DNA of 64,000 nucleotides from assembly GCF_032854445.1 (NCBI RefSeq), contig NC_088299.1, positions 9,043,608 to 9,107,607 on the forward strand, in the 5' to 3' direction. This document shows, piece by piece, positions 43,034-52,480 of the stretch. The notes beneath the pieces are model-generated. The model ran no database searches and was not told where the DNA came from. It saw nothing but the letters and a program-made list of their open reading frames with translations. Each line of letters starts with the position of its first letter. The stretch's first letter is position 1. Made by a program: the position numbers and the translations under genes. This DNA comes from Liolophura sinensis (taxonomy: Eukaryota > Mollusca > Polyplacophora > Chitonida > Chitonidae).

Positions 43034-43292
43034 AATGCAAAGCGTAAAGTACTGCCGGACGGTGTGAGCACCATCTACCTGGATATTTGATCGGACTATC
43101 CCCGATGGTTATATACCATGCACCTTCTAATGTGTTGCCGTTGAAGGTTAGAAATAAAAAGTCAAAACACCACTGTATGCCAGTGTCATTATGTATGCTG
43201 CGATGTCACTCGGCGACGACGGTGGTGATGGTGGTGGTGGTCAGGGCGGCGGCGTGGACAACGCTTCCCAGAACGACGAAGGAGCGTCTTGT
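43034..43292. other. Spacer with a glycine-rich frame
   Basis: A plus-strand frame from ATG at about 43201 (MSLGDDGGDGGGG...) runs to 43373 and overlaps the minus-strand small ORF. It has no recognisable family and depends on a GGT-type simple repeat. Confidence 0.35.
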
Positions 43293-43433
43293 TCAATTGC
43301 CCTTGTAGATATTAAGGGTCGACTGGTCTTGGAGGAGCTGCACGCTAAATTCCGCGGCCAATCCAACCACTAAAACTCCGATGTACAAGAGAACTCCGAG
43401 CACGGCTGCCACGGTACCATTATTCTCGCGCAT
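43293..43433 (-). CDS. Small single-pass membrane protein next to the integrase tail
   Basis: 46 codons (MRENNGTV...YKGN) with one hydrophobic segment (VAAVLGVLLYIGVLVVGLAA) and no other feature. Its ATG lies inside the last codons of the integrase remnant, so the two frames overlap by 14 bases on the same strand. Such compact packing is typical of virus-like elements such as Polintons. Whether it is a real gene is unproven. Confidence 0.4.
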   Translation of the reverse strand: MRENNGTVAAVLGVLLYIGVLVVGLAAEFSVQLLQDQSTLNIYKGN

Positions 43434-43680
43434 CCCTTGAGGTAGGTCGATAGGGAGTGACAGTTACCCCCGTCATCCTTGTGGCCGGCACCCAAGAATT
43501 AAAGCTGGGTGGGTAGCCGACCAACTTCACCCAATAGTACAGTTTTCCTTGGCGACGTTCACTTTTTAAGATCTTCTCCACCTGATAAAACTTGTCTGCC
43601 ATGGCCGTCACCGGTTGCAGTTCGGTCTCGTAAAACGCCCCGAGCAACCGTTCCCTGTTCAAGTCCTCCAGTGTGTTCAA
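43420..43680 (-). pseudogene. Polinton/Maverick-type integrase C-terminus with chromodomain
   Basis: 86 codons. The linker LLGAFYETELQPV precedes a chromodomain: YQVEKILKSERRQGKLYYWV, then KLVGYPPSFNSWVP. The combination of an FYE.ELQ linker and a chromodomain ending FNSWVP is what I know from Polinton integrases and the derived F54H12.3-like proteins. The usual KWxGYP is KLVGYP here. The catalytic core upstream (right of 43680) is missing, replaced by an AT microsatellite. A chromovirus-type integrase tail is the alternative but fits less well. Confidence 0.72.
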
Positions 43681-43715
43681 TCAAAATCAAAATAGGTGAA
43701 TGACCTATAGCCAAA

Positions 43716-43745
43716 AAATAAATAAATGAATAAATAAATAAATAA
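43716..43745 (+). repeat. (AAAT)n microsatellite
   Basis: Repeats of aaat/aatg adjoin the truncated end of the integrase remnant. It may be the tail of a lost SINE. Confidence 0.7.
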
Positions 43746-43794
43746 CAACTAACACACCGGTGCAGGTGAGAAATTACCAATACAAAGACCGGGG

Positions 43795-44185
43795 AATGAA
43801 CGTCAGCCCGCTGCCGACGCCAGTACAGCGGTGGGCTGTAGCCGTGCGTGCCTTTCGCCCGAGCAGGCGTCAGCGATCAGCCTCAACGGCCGTACTCGCC
43901 TCAAAATGAGCTTATACTTTAACGGCGTAGTCCTTATATCTCGCGTCGCAAACTAAGTATTCGCGTATTTATTACGCCCTGGGACACTCTGCCTTGTTAT
44001 AATTTGAATTGTCGTCCCGCACCAGCCCGGGCCATAATTCTTACGTGCCGGGTCTGAGAGACTGCGGCAGAGTGGGGTTGTAGCAAACCCCATGATCGGG
44101 TTAACAAGACAAGCAGTGATCAAGAAACCGCAAAGTTCGTTTGTATGAAATTTCAGCTTAGAAATGAGACGGTGTTACGTAATTA
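43795..44185 (-). repeat. piggyBac-related dispersed repeat, inverted
   Basis: On the minus strand, 43900-43805 matches the module at 5318-5412 (and 56584-56680), and 44180-43990 matches 18630-18850. It therefore links two pieces seen separately elsewhere, probably as parts of one non-autonomous element. Terminal TTAA sites were not identified. Confidence 0.55.
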
Positions 44186-44378
44186 TTTACCAATAGCTCT
44201 AGTCAACTGGAACTATCCTTTGTGAAACAGCACAAACCACCCTAACGCCACAGGCTCATAAAGTTTACTGACAAATTCCAAATTTCTTCTTGCAATGTTA
44301 CACAAAATGCTTAGAAGAACTGCGATAAAAGGTGTTCTCGGCGCATGGTGACGTGGCAGCTGTATGGTGAGTTGACAG
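44186..44378. other. Presumed intron upstream of the CIDE-N exon
   Basis: No exon-like coding sequence was recognised. The candidate acceptor gttgacag ends at 44378. Confidence 0.35.
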
Positions 44379-44525
44379 GCAGGGGGAAGTTTAAGGTGGG
44401 CAATGAGCCTGTCAGACTTATACTGCAAGAGGACGGGACAGGGGTGGACGGGGATTACTGGGAAACCCTCCCTCCAAACTCAACCCTGTTACTGCTCACA
44501 GAGAAAAGCCGTTGGATTCCTCAAG
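44379..44525 (+). CDS. Exon encoding part of a CIDE-N domain
   Basis: The exon reads ...GKFKVGNEPVRLILQEDGTG then VDGDYWETLPPNSTLLLLTE and KSRWIPQG. This is the second half of the CIDE-N fold (consensus VRLVLEEDGT...YF.TLP.NT.LMLL) found in the apoptotic nuclease DFFB/CAD, its inhibitor DFFA and CIDE lipid-droplet proteins. Candidate boundaries are acceptor gttgacag and donor CAAG|gtagcg; both are phase 1, so the 147-bp exon is symmetrical. Neighbouring exons were not found, so the host gene and its integrity are unknown. The acidic EDGT.VD patch used in CIDE-CIDE pairing is present. Confidence 0.68.
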
Positions 44526-44760
44526 GTAGCGAATTTGGTAATTATTTTAGAATAAAAATCTTTTTTGCCAGTTGGTTGTCATGAAAGGCGTCTTCACCAT
44601 GCATTAAAGCAAAAGAAGATGAAACAAAAGTTAGAATACACAATCATCATTCATTTCGTCTGAAATTATATTTATTATTACATTCATTGTTTACTTAACA
44701 TGTCTACTATGACCACACTATCAGCTGTAGCATTCATACGGTACATATTGCGTTAGGCAT
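44526..44760. other. Presumed intron or 3' flank of the CIDE-N exon
   Basis: AT-rich, no further exon recognised. Confidence 0.35.
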
Positions 44761-44900
44761 GTTCGACGGCGGTCAGCATTATGGTTGGAGGAAACCGGGC
44801 AGAGCCATGGGTAAACGCACTGGCATCCACAGGTCTCTACCAGACCTTCCCACGTACGGCCGGAGAGGAAGCCAGCATGAGCTGGACTTGAACTCACTAT
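44761..44900 (-). repeat. Inverted SINE fragment
   Basis: On the minus strand it shows the SINE middle domain: gacggcggtcagcattatgg, ggtctctaccagaccttccc and gctggacttgaactcac correspond to the complement of the 14140 copy. Confidence 0.75.
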
Positions 44901-45316
44901 TCTTTACTTCTATTACTTCTTCATATGATTCATATGATCTCAAAAGAAGTATTAGGTCGTTTGGGCTTCACGATGATATATAAACAAATTTTAATTGGAC
45001 AGCATAGGTAACTTGGAAGATGATTTGTTGGTACCGGTACGGTTGGTACCGTTGGTACTGGTGGCTTGTTTATTTAAATGTTTCTATGTTGTTGATAAAC
45101 AGATTACACGTACGCTCCGAATGACCTAGTCACTATGTGGACGCGTTTTATTTGCAGTCCTATATTTTTTATCTTCAGACATAACCTGTAGCTCCCCGGG
45201 GCCAGTCCTTTCAGACGGTTAGGTCTAGACATGTTTTTGGCATACTAAAATAGAGAACTGACCCTAATGCATACGTTGTGATTGCCACCCTAAGATTTAA
45301 CCATGCAGTCAATGGA
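44901..45316. other. Spacer up to the start of copy B
   Basis: No gene recognised. A short run of ggtaccggt/ggtactggt repeats lies at 45030-45065. Homology with copy A is first visible at 45317 only because the window starts there. Confidence 0.45.
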
Positions 45317-46145
45317 GCTAGCGTTGAGGTGACTGAGATCTGAGGTTTGTAGTGTTAATTAATTGTGAGAACAATTACAGATTACAGAGGCAGATTACAA
45401 ACATCTTGGCCAGGTTTCACGAAACTGCTTAAGTTGTAGCGAATACAGGCCACAATAATCTTGAACACAAATGTAAGTAAAATGAAGATGGTTTGATATA
45501 ATCTAAACGCAAACAGTATCGCAGGTTCCGTTTAAAGTTTAGTATTCATTGTCCTGGAGGTCAAATTCAAAGCACATGGCGACAAGCTGCTGAGTTCAAT
45601 GCCCTTCTTAATTCTTAAGTTCTTTTTACATTTCATGCCTTGAATAATTACTATACACGCCCAGGAGTAATTAATAACCTGATGACACGGTATTTCTATG
45701 AAGTTCCAGTTCTGTTCTTACTTTCCTGTCTGACCAGCCGGACACTCCAGTCTGACACTGACCTCAGTCCCCACAATCTTCCCCTGCACCGAGTAAATTA
45801 AAATACAGCACCTGGAGGTAAATGTGGACATGGATTTTCCTGTAAATTTAGGTTTATTGTAACTTTGTAAATAATCACAGTGTAAGAAGACAATTAATCT
45901 AATTTAGATATTGGTATTTAGTATAAGTTCTTCGCACATATGTCGTGACATAAGTTCCTTTACTTAAGCCGACGTATTTTGCTTAACCAACATAATACTG
46001 TACTAATACAGTTTTTGACGTAAGTTATGTCGAGAAACGCTTCATGTTGGACCTCGGCAAAAACTACTTACTTGAGCAATTTACTGGGATTAAGAAGTTT
46101 TGTGTATATATGAATGCTTGGGGTTTATAGTCTTACTTTACAACT
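45317..46145. other. Copy B left part, no gene
   Basis: 45317-45854 equals 1-552 of copy A. 45855-46145 has no counterpart in A and no recognised feature; it ends in the AACT target duplication (46142-46145) of the LTR retrotransposon. Confidence 0.5.
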
Positions 46146-47153
46146 TGTTACGGTATTGAAAACAGCAACAGAAAACAGATTCAGTGACTCAATATTTCAA
46201 TGTAAACAATGCTTTATATATAAAATGAGACGTACAGTTTTACAGACAGTTCAACAACAACAACAACATCAGTATTACCGGTCTTTACAAGTTTCCAGTT
46301 CACCTTTGCATCCCAAGGAATGTATTCCAGGAAATCCAACGTAAAGACCATGGGATAAACACACAATTCACACTTGTCACAAATTGTCCTAGACAGGTAC
46401 TTCGCCAGGTTAGCGAACACGAACACAGTACACAGGTTACACAGAACTGGAACAGTCAAGCCTTTGAATGACGTCACACCCGCAGAGCACAACACAGGGT
46501 AAACACAGACATGGAGGTATAATCCACTTTTAGAACAGTCAGCTCCCGCAGAAGCTCACAAACGAGCCGTTCAGAGACGTAGAGTAATGTCACCTTGTGG
46601 CAGAACGAACGTCCTTTGCAAAACTGAAAACTTCAGTTTAGAGTCCTTGACGACCTTGTCGGTCAGGTGAGGTCAGCGTGTTAAACAAATTACACAGTCC
46701 ACACTGTATAATCATAATCAAGATCCGAACACCAATAAACGTGACTTCCGCAGAAATTCACATAAACCAGACATCAGTACTACTGTGGTACACAAACGGT
46801 GCCGGCATAAAAAACTGTCCTCCCAAATGAAACTGGCATCACCAGCTCATATCAAAATAATGGACTCGATACGAGAGCGTCTCACACTCTCCTGGCTCCC
46901 AGTGGATGCAGCAAAAATACCTCCACTCTGCACAGAAAACACGGCTTATATACGTGCCAGGTGGATTCAACTATTCTTAGACACAGAATTAACAGCCAAT
47001 GAACATCCAGTTAAATAAACAGAGCATTGAACAAGGTGCTTTCGGCCAGGTCCGTGCTGTACATATATAACAGGGCCTGTTATGCTTATAACATATAACA
47101 CAAAGGTCCGCAGACTAACAGTACATGAAGACGTTAAATAGTCATACATAACA
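46146..47153 (-). repeat. 3' LTR of copy 2
   Basis: TG...CA ends in element orientation. It contains the 93-codon version of the LTR open frame (46214-46495). Nearly identical to 51245-52252. Confidence 0.95.
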
Positions 47154-47165
47154 CCCCCACCCTTC
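47154..47165 (-). promoter_or_regulatory. Polypurine tract of copy 2
   Basis: GAAGGGTGGGGG in element orientation, immediately before the 3' LTR, identical to copy 1. Confidence 0.8.
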
Positions 47166-47265
47166 AGGGAAAGAAAGTTTTGCATAAAACTTTCTTTAAC
47201 ATATTCATAATTATGAATAATAATAACGTTTACCACAGTCTATAAAAACAAAGCTGCAGAAAACC

Positions 47266-48312
47266 CTAGACACGTGACAAACAATCAGCAATCACATTAT
47301 CTTTCCCTTTTATGTGTCTAATCTCTAGATTAAATTCTTGCAAAAGCAAACTCCACCGTAACAATCTTCGGTTTTTACCTTTTAGTTTGTGCAAGAAGGT
47401 TAAGGGATTGTGATCTGTATACACAGCAATGGGGTAACTTGACGAAGTCACATATACTTCAAAATGCTGTAATGCTAGAATCAAGGACAGACACTCCTTT
47501 TCTATTGTTGAATAATTTCTCTGGCACTTGTCAAATTTGCGAGAGAAAAAACATACAGGGTGATCAACGTGATCTGTTTCATTTTCTTGTAACAAAACTG
47601 CCCCAGCAGATATATCACTAGCATCAACAGCTGGCTTAAATGGTAAACTAAAATCAGGTGCTACAAGTATGGGGCCGCTGCTTAGCATGGCCTTTAATCT
47701 ATCAAAAGATCTCTGACACTCAATGGACCACAAGAATTTAGCACCTTTCTTTAACAGCTGAGTTAATGGCTCACTAACAAATGAAAAGTTCCTACAGAAC
47801 TTTCGATAATAACCTGCCATGCCCAAAAAACGCTTTAATTCTCTCTTACAACTTGGCACTGGAAAACAAGAGATAACAACTCCACTAGGATGTACAACAT
47901 TGAGATCAGTGCCATCTCTGTCTACATATGGCTTTAACATGTTAATGTGACAAAGTTGTCTAGATTTGCGCCGATCAGGAGTGAAAATAATATAATTAAG
48001 ATCACTTAGCCTCTTGTCTACTACATAAGGTCCAAAATAACGAGCTTCAAGTGGCTTACCACTAACTGGAAGTAAGGCCAATACCTTCTGACCAACTTCA
48101 AATCTGCGTCTTACGATCTTTTTGTCATACTTAGTTTTCATACTCCTCTGAGAAGCTGTAAGATTCTCTCTGGCTAACTCACATACTCTGTTGAGCTTAG
48201 TACGAAAACTTGACACATACTGTAATAGGTTAACATTGTCACTATCACCAGACAAACGTTTCCTTGAACAACTGTAGTGGACCACGCACAGTATGGCCAA
48301 ACACAAGCTCAA
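47266..48312 (-). CDS. Integrase tail fused to RNase H, copy 2
   Basis: 348 codons. The integrase C-terminal region (YFGPYVVDKRLSDLNYI, CHINMLKPYVDRD) passes straight into FPVPSCKRELKRFLGMAGYY and a complete RNase H: VDASDISAGAVLL, YSTIEKECLSLILAL, VYTDHNPLTFLHKL and RHIKGKDNVIADCLSRV followed by a stop. The RT fingers and palm are absent at the same place as in copy 1. A small indel near 48250-48258 separates this frame from the upstream gag-integrase frame. Confidence 0.92.
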   Translation of the reverse strand: MSLCLAILCVVHYSCSRKRLSGDSDNVNLLQYVSSFRTKLNRVCELARENLTASQRSMKTKYDKKIVRRRFEVGQKVLALLPVSGKPLEARYFGPYVVDKRLSDLNYIIFTPDRRKSRQLCHINMLKPYVDRDGTDLNVVHPSGVVISCFPVPSCKRELKRFLGMAGYYRKFCRNFSFVSEPLTQLLKKGAKFLWSIECQRSFDRLKAMLSSGPILVAPDFSLPFKPAVDASDISAGAVLLQENETDHVDHPVCFFSRKFDKCQRNYSTIEKECLSLILALQHFEVYVTSSSYPIAVYTDHNPLTFLHKLKGKNRRLLRWSLLLQEFNLEIRHIKGKDNVIADCLSRV

Positions 48313-50731
48313 ATGGACTAAATCTAAGTGACTCTTGTACAGACTCTCTTACAGCAAACATTAACAAAGGTACACCCTCGTCCCAATCTTTCCCTGTCTC
48401 AAAGCAGTAAGTTCTTATCATACTTTTCAGTGTCTGATGGAATCTCTCTAGTGCTCCTTGACTTTGTGGGTGATAAGCTGAGGATTTATACTGGCTAATA
48501 CCTAGCTCATGCATAACTTGTTGGAACACACCAGACATGAAATTTGAACCCTGGTCTGACTGTACTGACTTAGGCAGACCAAACATGGTGAAGAACTTAA
48601 CTAAAGCCTTAATTACAGTCTTGGAAGTAATATTCCTTAATGGAATTGCCTCAGGGAAACGAGTTGAAGTACACATTATGGTTAACATATACTGATTTCC
48701 AGACTTTGTCTTAGGTAGCGGACCAACACAATCTATTAAGATTCTACTGAATGGCTCGCCAATTGCAGGAATAGGCCTCAAGGCTGCCTTGGGGATTGTC
48801 TGGTTAGGTTTCCCCACTAACTGACATGCATGACAAGACCTGCAAAATTCAGTAACATCTTTCCTTATTCCTGGCCAATAAAAATGACTGAGAATCTTAT
48901 GATAGGTCTTATTAACACCTAAATGACCTGCTAACGGCGTTTCATGCGCTATTGTCAGTATGTCTTTTCGATAAGACTTGGGCACAACTACCTGATGCTT
49001 AATTGCCCATTCATCCTCCAACGAAACATCGGGAGGCCTCCACTGCTGCATCAATATGCCAGATTTGACATAGTAGCATGGGTCAGGTAAAGATTCACCA
49101 TCTTTAGCTGCATCATTAAACAAGCAAGAAATACTTGGATCACTGTGTTGTTCAGCAATCAACTCAGTCCTACAAAATGGCTGATCACCACTAACAAAAT
49201 TAGTATCTACTTCCTGCTGGCTGTCTACTTTGGAAGAATCATCATCCAACATGTTGTTGAGAAAAGTCTCGCTCAAATCAACAGTACTACCCTGGTCCGT
49301 ACTGACTTTTCTAGACATAGCTCTTGTAACAACACAGGAAGGATATAAACCCGCTATCTCGCTTTCAACTGGCTCTGTGACTGAATTCAGAGAAGGCTTA
49401 TCAACCATTAAGGGATCAACAGTAACCTTATCATGTGCTAAGTCATTTCCCAACAACAAATGAATACCCTCAAAAGGTAATGAAGACTTAATGCCTACCC
49501 TGACAGGTCCAGATATCAAATCTGATGACAAATAAATATCATGAAGGGGAACACTGACAAAGTCACTAGACTCTACTCCTCTAATAAGGGCACGAACCCC
49601 AGAGTATGACTCTTCAGAAAAGGGCAGAGTATTCATCAACAACAGAGACTGAGATGCCCCAGTATCCCTTAATATCTTTATAGGGGTAGCACCAGACATG
49701 TCGCTTCTAAGCGACACTGAACCAGAATTGATAAACGGAGCGAAGCTATCCATAGAGCATTTGGGAATCTTATCCAATTCCGTATCAGCTAACTCAGATC
49801 TGCTTTTAACTGCTGATGTAACTTCCGGCAATGTTTTGTGCATTGCAACACAAAGACCTGTGGGCTTAGGCTCATTCTGAGCTTCCCGTATCCTTTTCAA
49901 CTTGTAACATTCACTCATCACGTGACCTACCCGCTTGCAAAAATTACAAGTGACCCTATTTCGAGGACTACCATTCCAATCTGAACTACGTGAACCATGA
50001 GCTGTAGAACCATTGGAGCCTGGTGTAGAACTCTTCTGTGTAGAGCTACCTCTACCTGTTGCATGTGACTGGGTATTTCTACGTGTAAATGAATTAAATG
50101 GCTTACCCGTATATGTAACCTTATGTGTCAAGGAATAATCATCAGCTAAACTGGCTGCCTCTTCAAGTGTACTCGCCTTCTGCTCATGAACGAACACCTT
50201 TACATCATTATGAATACAACGCTTGAACTCTTCTACCAGCACAAGCTGACGCAAACTTTCAAAATCCTTGCCTATTTTCTTGGCTATACACCAGCGATCA
50301 AACAACTGCTCCTTAGCTCGACCAAACTCAACGTATATCTGATCTCTACCTTTTTCACAGTTACGAAATTTCTGGCGGTAAGCTTCAGGCACCAATTCAT
50401 AACCCTTCAAAATTACCTCTTTCACATAGTCATAATTGGAAGCATTCTCTACACTTAACTGAGTGTAAATTTCCCTGGCCTTTCCAATTAGCACACTCTG
50501 TAATAACATAGTCCAGAACTCTTTAGGCCACTTTAAACTATTTGCAATTTTCTCAAAATGCAGAAAATACTTATCCACCTCTTTTTCCTGAAAGGATGGA
50601 ACTAACCGAATGTATTTGGTCACATCAAATCCGGAATCCTGTCTACCGGAAGGACCCGGTTTCTCACATCTCTCAACCTCTAACTTTTTCATTTGGAACT
50701 CCAATTCTCTTTCCCTCTCTCTTTCTTGCAT
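48245..50731 (-). CDS. gag-protease-integrase, copy 2
   Basis: 828 codons: coiled-coil end, SCAN-like capsid region, knuckle CNFCKRVGHVMSEC, protease RDTGASQSLL, an integrase HHCC region (HETPLAGHLG...CRSCHAC) and DD35E (LIDCVG, QSDQGSNF, GALERFH). It ends prematurely at the integrase tail (LFKETFVW) because of a small indel absent from copy 1. The two copies thus carry different disabling frameshifts, while their common ancestor had one continuous frame from gag to RNase H. Confidence 0.92.
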   Translation of the reverse strand: MQERERERELEFQMKKLEVERCEKPGPSGRQDSGFDVTKYIRLVPSFQEKEVDKYFLHFEKIANSLKWPKEFWTMLLQSVLIGKAREIYTQLSVENASNYDYVKEVILKGYELVPEAYRQKFRNCEKGRDQIYVEFGRAKEQLFDRWCIAKKIGKDFESLRQLVLVEEFKRCIHNDVKVFVHEQKASTLEEAASLADDYSLTHKVTYTGKPFNSFTRRNTQSHATGRGSSTQKSSTPGSNGSTAHGSRSSDWNGSPRNRVTCNFCKRVGHVMSECYKLKRIREAQNEPKPTGLCVAMHKTLPEVTSAVKSRSELADTELDKIPKCSMDSFAPFINSGSVSLRSDMSGATPIKILRDTGASQSLLLMNTLPFSEESYSGVRALIRGVESSDFVSVPLHDIYLSSDLISGPVRVGIKSSLPFEGIHLLLGNDLAHDKVTVDPLMVDKPSLNSVTEPVESEIAGLYPSCVVTRAMSRKVSTDQGSTVDLSETFLNNMLDDDSSKVDSQQEVDTNFVSGDQPFCRTELIAEQHSDPSISCLFNDAAKDGESLPDPCYYVKSGILMQQWRPPDVSLEDEWAIKHQVVVPKSYRKDILTIAHETPLAGHLGVNKTYHKILSHFYWPGIRKDVTEFCRSCHACQLVGKPNQTIPKAALRPIPAIGEPFSRILIDCVGPLPKTKSGNQYMLTIMCTSTRFPEAIPLRNITSKTVIKALVKFFTMFGLPKSVQSDQGSNFMSGVFQQVMHELGISQYKSSAYHPQSQGALERFHQTLKSMIRTYCFETGKDWDEGVPLLMFAVRESVQESLRFSPFELVFGHTVRGPLQLFKETFVW

Positions 50732-51116
50732 TTCTCTCTCCTCTCTCTCTCTGCATTTTCAACTTTTCTAACTCTATCTCATGTTCCCTCTCTTTTTCTT
50801 GTCTCTCTCTCTCATGTTCCCTCTCTTTCTCTCTTTCCTCTTTCTCCAATCTCAACTTTTCTAACTCTAACTGCTTAAACTTAAGCTCGGCATCAGACTG
50901 ACCCTCGAACTCATAATCAGATAATGCAGAACTATCAAACTTCCCTATCTCCACTAAATGTTTCAACAAAGTATGCTGCATATCTCTTTTCCTCCATGAA
51001 GACTTTACGGACAAACCTAAAAATGTCCCTAACTTAACCAAGTCTTCCTTCTTTAAACTCTCAAAAACATCCTGATCGGGCGCATTAACAAACTGTTTAG
51101 GATCAAAATCTCCCAT
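50673..51116 (-). CDS. gag N-terminus, copy 2
   Basis: 147 codons starting MGDFDPKQFVNAPDQD, nearly identical to copy 1 up to the Glu/Arg tract. That tract is shorter here (CT-rich DNA at about 50705-50850). It leaves the main polyprotein frame within the tract, as in copy 1 but through a different length change. Confidence 0.75.
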   Translation of the reverse strand: MGDFDPKQFVNAPDQDVFESLKKEDLVKLGTFLGLSVKSSWRKRDMQHTLLKHLVEIGKFDSSALSDYEFEGQSDAELKFKQLELEKLRLEKEEREKEREHERERQEKEREHEIELEKLKMQRERGERNARKREGKRIGVPNEKVRG

Positions 51117-51221
51117 TGTAAATATTTAGCCACTGAATCATTCACCGTTAAAATTAAGCAATCGCTTCTCACTTGTGTTTAACTTCAAATATCCGGTGCA
51201 AAACCAAAGGGAAACAATCAG

Positions 51222-51239
51222 TTCCCGGACAAGCCCCCA
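51222..51239 (-). promoter_or_regulatory. Primer binding site, tRNA-Pro-like (copy 2)
   Basis: Same 18 bases and 5-bp spacing from the LTR as in copy 1. Confidence 0.75.
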
Positions 51240-51244
51240 ATTTC

Positions 51245-52252
51245 TGTTACGGTATTGAAAACAGCAACAGAAAACAGATTCAGTGACTCAATATTTCAAT
51301 GTAAACAATGCTTTATATATAAAATGAGACGTACAGTTTTACAGACAGTTCAACAACAACAACAACATCAGTATTACCGGTCTTTACAAGTTTCCAGTTC
51401 ACCTTTGCATCCCAAGGAATGTATTCCAGGAAATCCAACGTAAAGACCATGGGATAAACACACAATTCACACTTGTCACAAATTGTCCTAGACAGGTACT
51501 TCGCCAGGTTAGCGAACACGAACACAGTACACAGGTTACACAGAACTGGAACAGTCAAGCCTTTGAATGACGTCACACCCGCAGAGCACAACACAGGGTA
51601 AACACAGACATGGAGGTATAATCCACTTTTAGAACAGTCAGCTCCCGCAGAAACTCACAAACGAGCCGTTCAGAGACGTAGAGTAATGTCACCTTGTGGC
51701 AGAACGAACGTCCTTTGCAAAACTGAAAACTTCAGTTTAGAGTCCTTGACGACCTTGTCGGTCAGGTGAGGTCAGCGTGTTAAACAAATTACACAGTCCA
51801 CACTGTATAATCATAATCAAGATCCGAACACCAATAAACGTGACTTCCGCAGAAATTCACATAAACCAGACATCAGTACTACTGTGGTACACAAACGGTG
51901 CCGGCATAAAAAACTGTCCTCCCAAATGAAACTGGCATCACCAGCTCATATCAAAATAATGGACTCGATACGAGAGCGTCTCACACTCTCCCGGCTCCCA
52001 GTGGATGCAGCAAAAATACCTCCACTCTGCACAGAAAACACGGCTTATATACGTGCCAGGTGGATTCAACTATTCTTAGACACAGAATTAACAGCCAATG
52101 AACATCCAGTTAAATAAACAGAGCCTTGAACAAGGTGCTTTCGGCCAGGTCCGCACTGTACATATATAACAGGGCCTGTTATACTTATAACATATAACAC
52201 AAAAGTCCGCAGACTAACAGTACATGAAGACGTTAAATAGTCATACATAACA
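51245..52252 (-). repeat. 5' LTR of copy 2
   Basis: Uninterrupted 1,008-bp LTR. Followed on the right by AACT. Confidence 0.95.
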
Positions 52253-52276
52253 AACTTTTCAAACATATGACGACGA

Positions 52277-52480
52277 GGAGTCATTAAGTGTATGTACATA
52301 TACTGTGTAATCTTGTGGCAGGGTTAGCCCATGCTGCGACCACTGAAGTGTCATGTGACAGTCCCCTCAGTCACATTATGTCAACCGGGCCAATCAGTCC
52401 TGTTTCCTTGATCTAGCCTCTCAGTGCTTAGAGCCAAGTGAGGCAGCAACAAAGAACTTTGTGAAATCCGACCCCTAATT
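52277..52480 (+). repeat. Dispersed repeat family R1 (copy B of 553-690, longer)
   Basis: It starts with gtgtatgtacatatactgtgt, so it keeps the 5' part of the family that copy A has lost, then follows A closely. This indicates that copy A underwent a deletion rather than that B gained unrelated flanks. Confidence 0.6.

Larger units (their letters stand above)
46146..52252 (-). mobile_element. Gmr1-like LTR retrotransposon lacking RT, copy 2
   Basis: LTRs of 1,008 bp (46146-47153 and 51245-52252) differ at about seven positions. AACT flanks both ends (46142-46145 and 52253-52256). Domain order is that of copy 1: gag, protease, integrase, RNase H, with the same missing RT at the same junction. 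Its flanks differ from those of copy 1, so it is an independent insertion. It is absent from copy A of the duplicated block. Confidence 0.95.

Noticed and set aside
43087-43373. Glycine-rich plus-strand frame next to the integrase remnant
   Set aside because: It depends on a GGT repeat, overlaps the opposite-strand small ORF and shows no family resemblance; kept only as a note.
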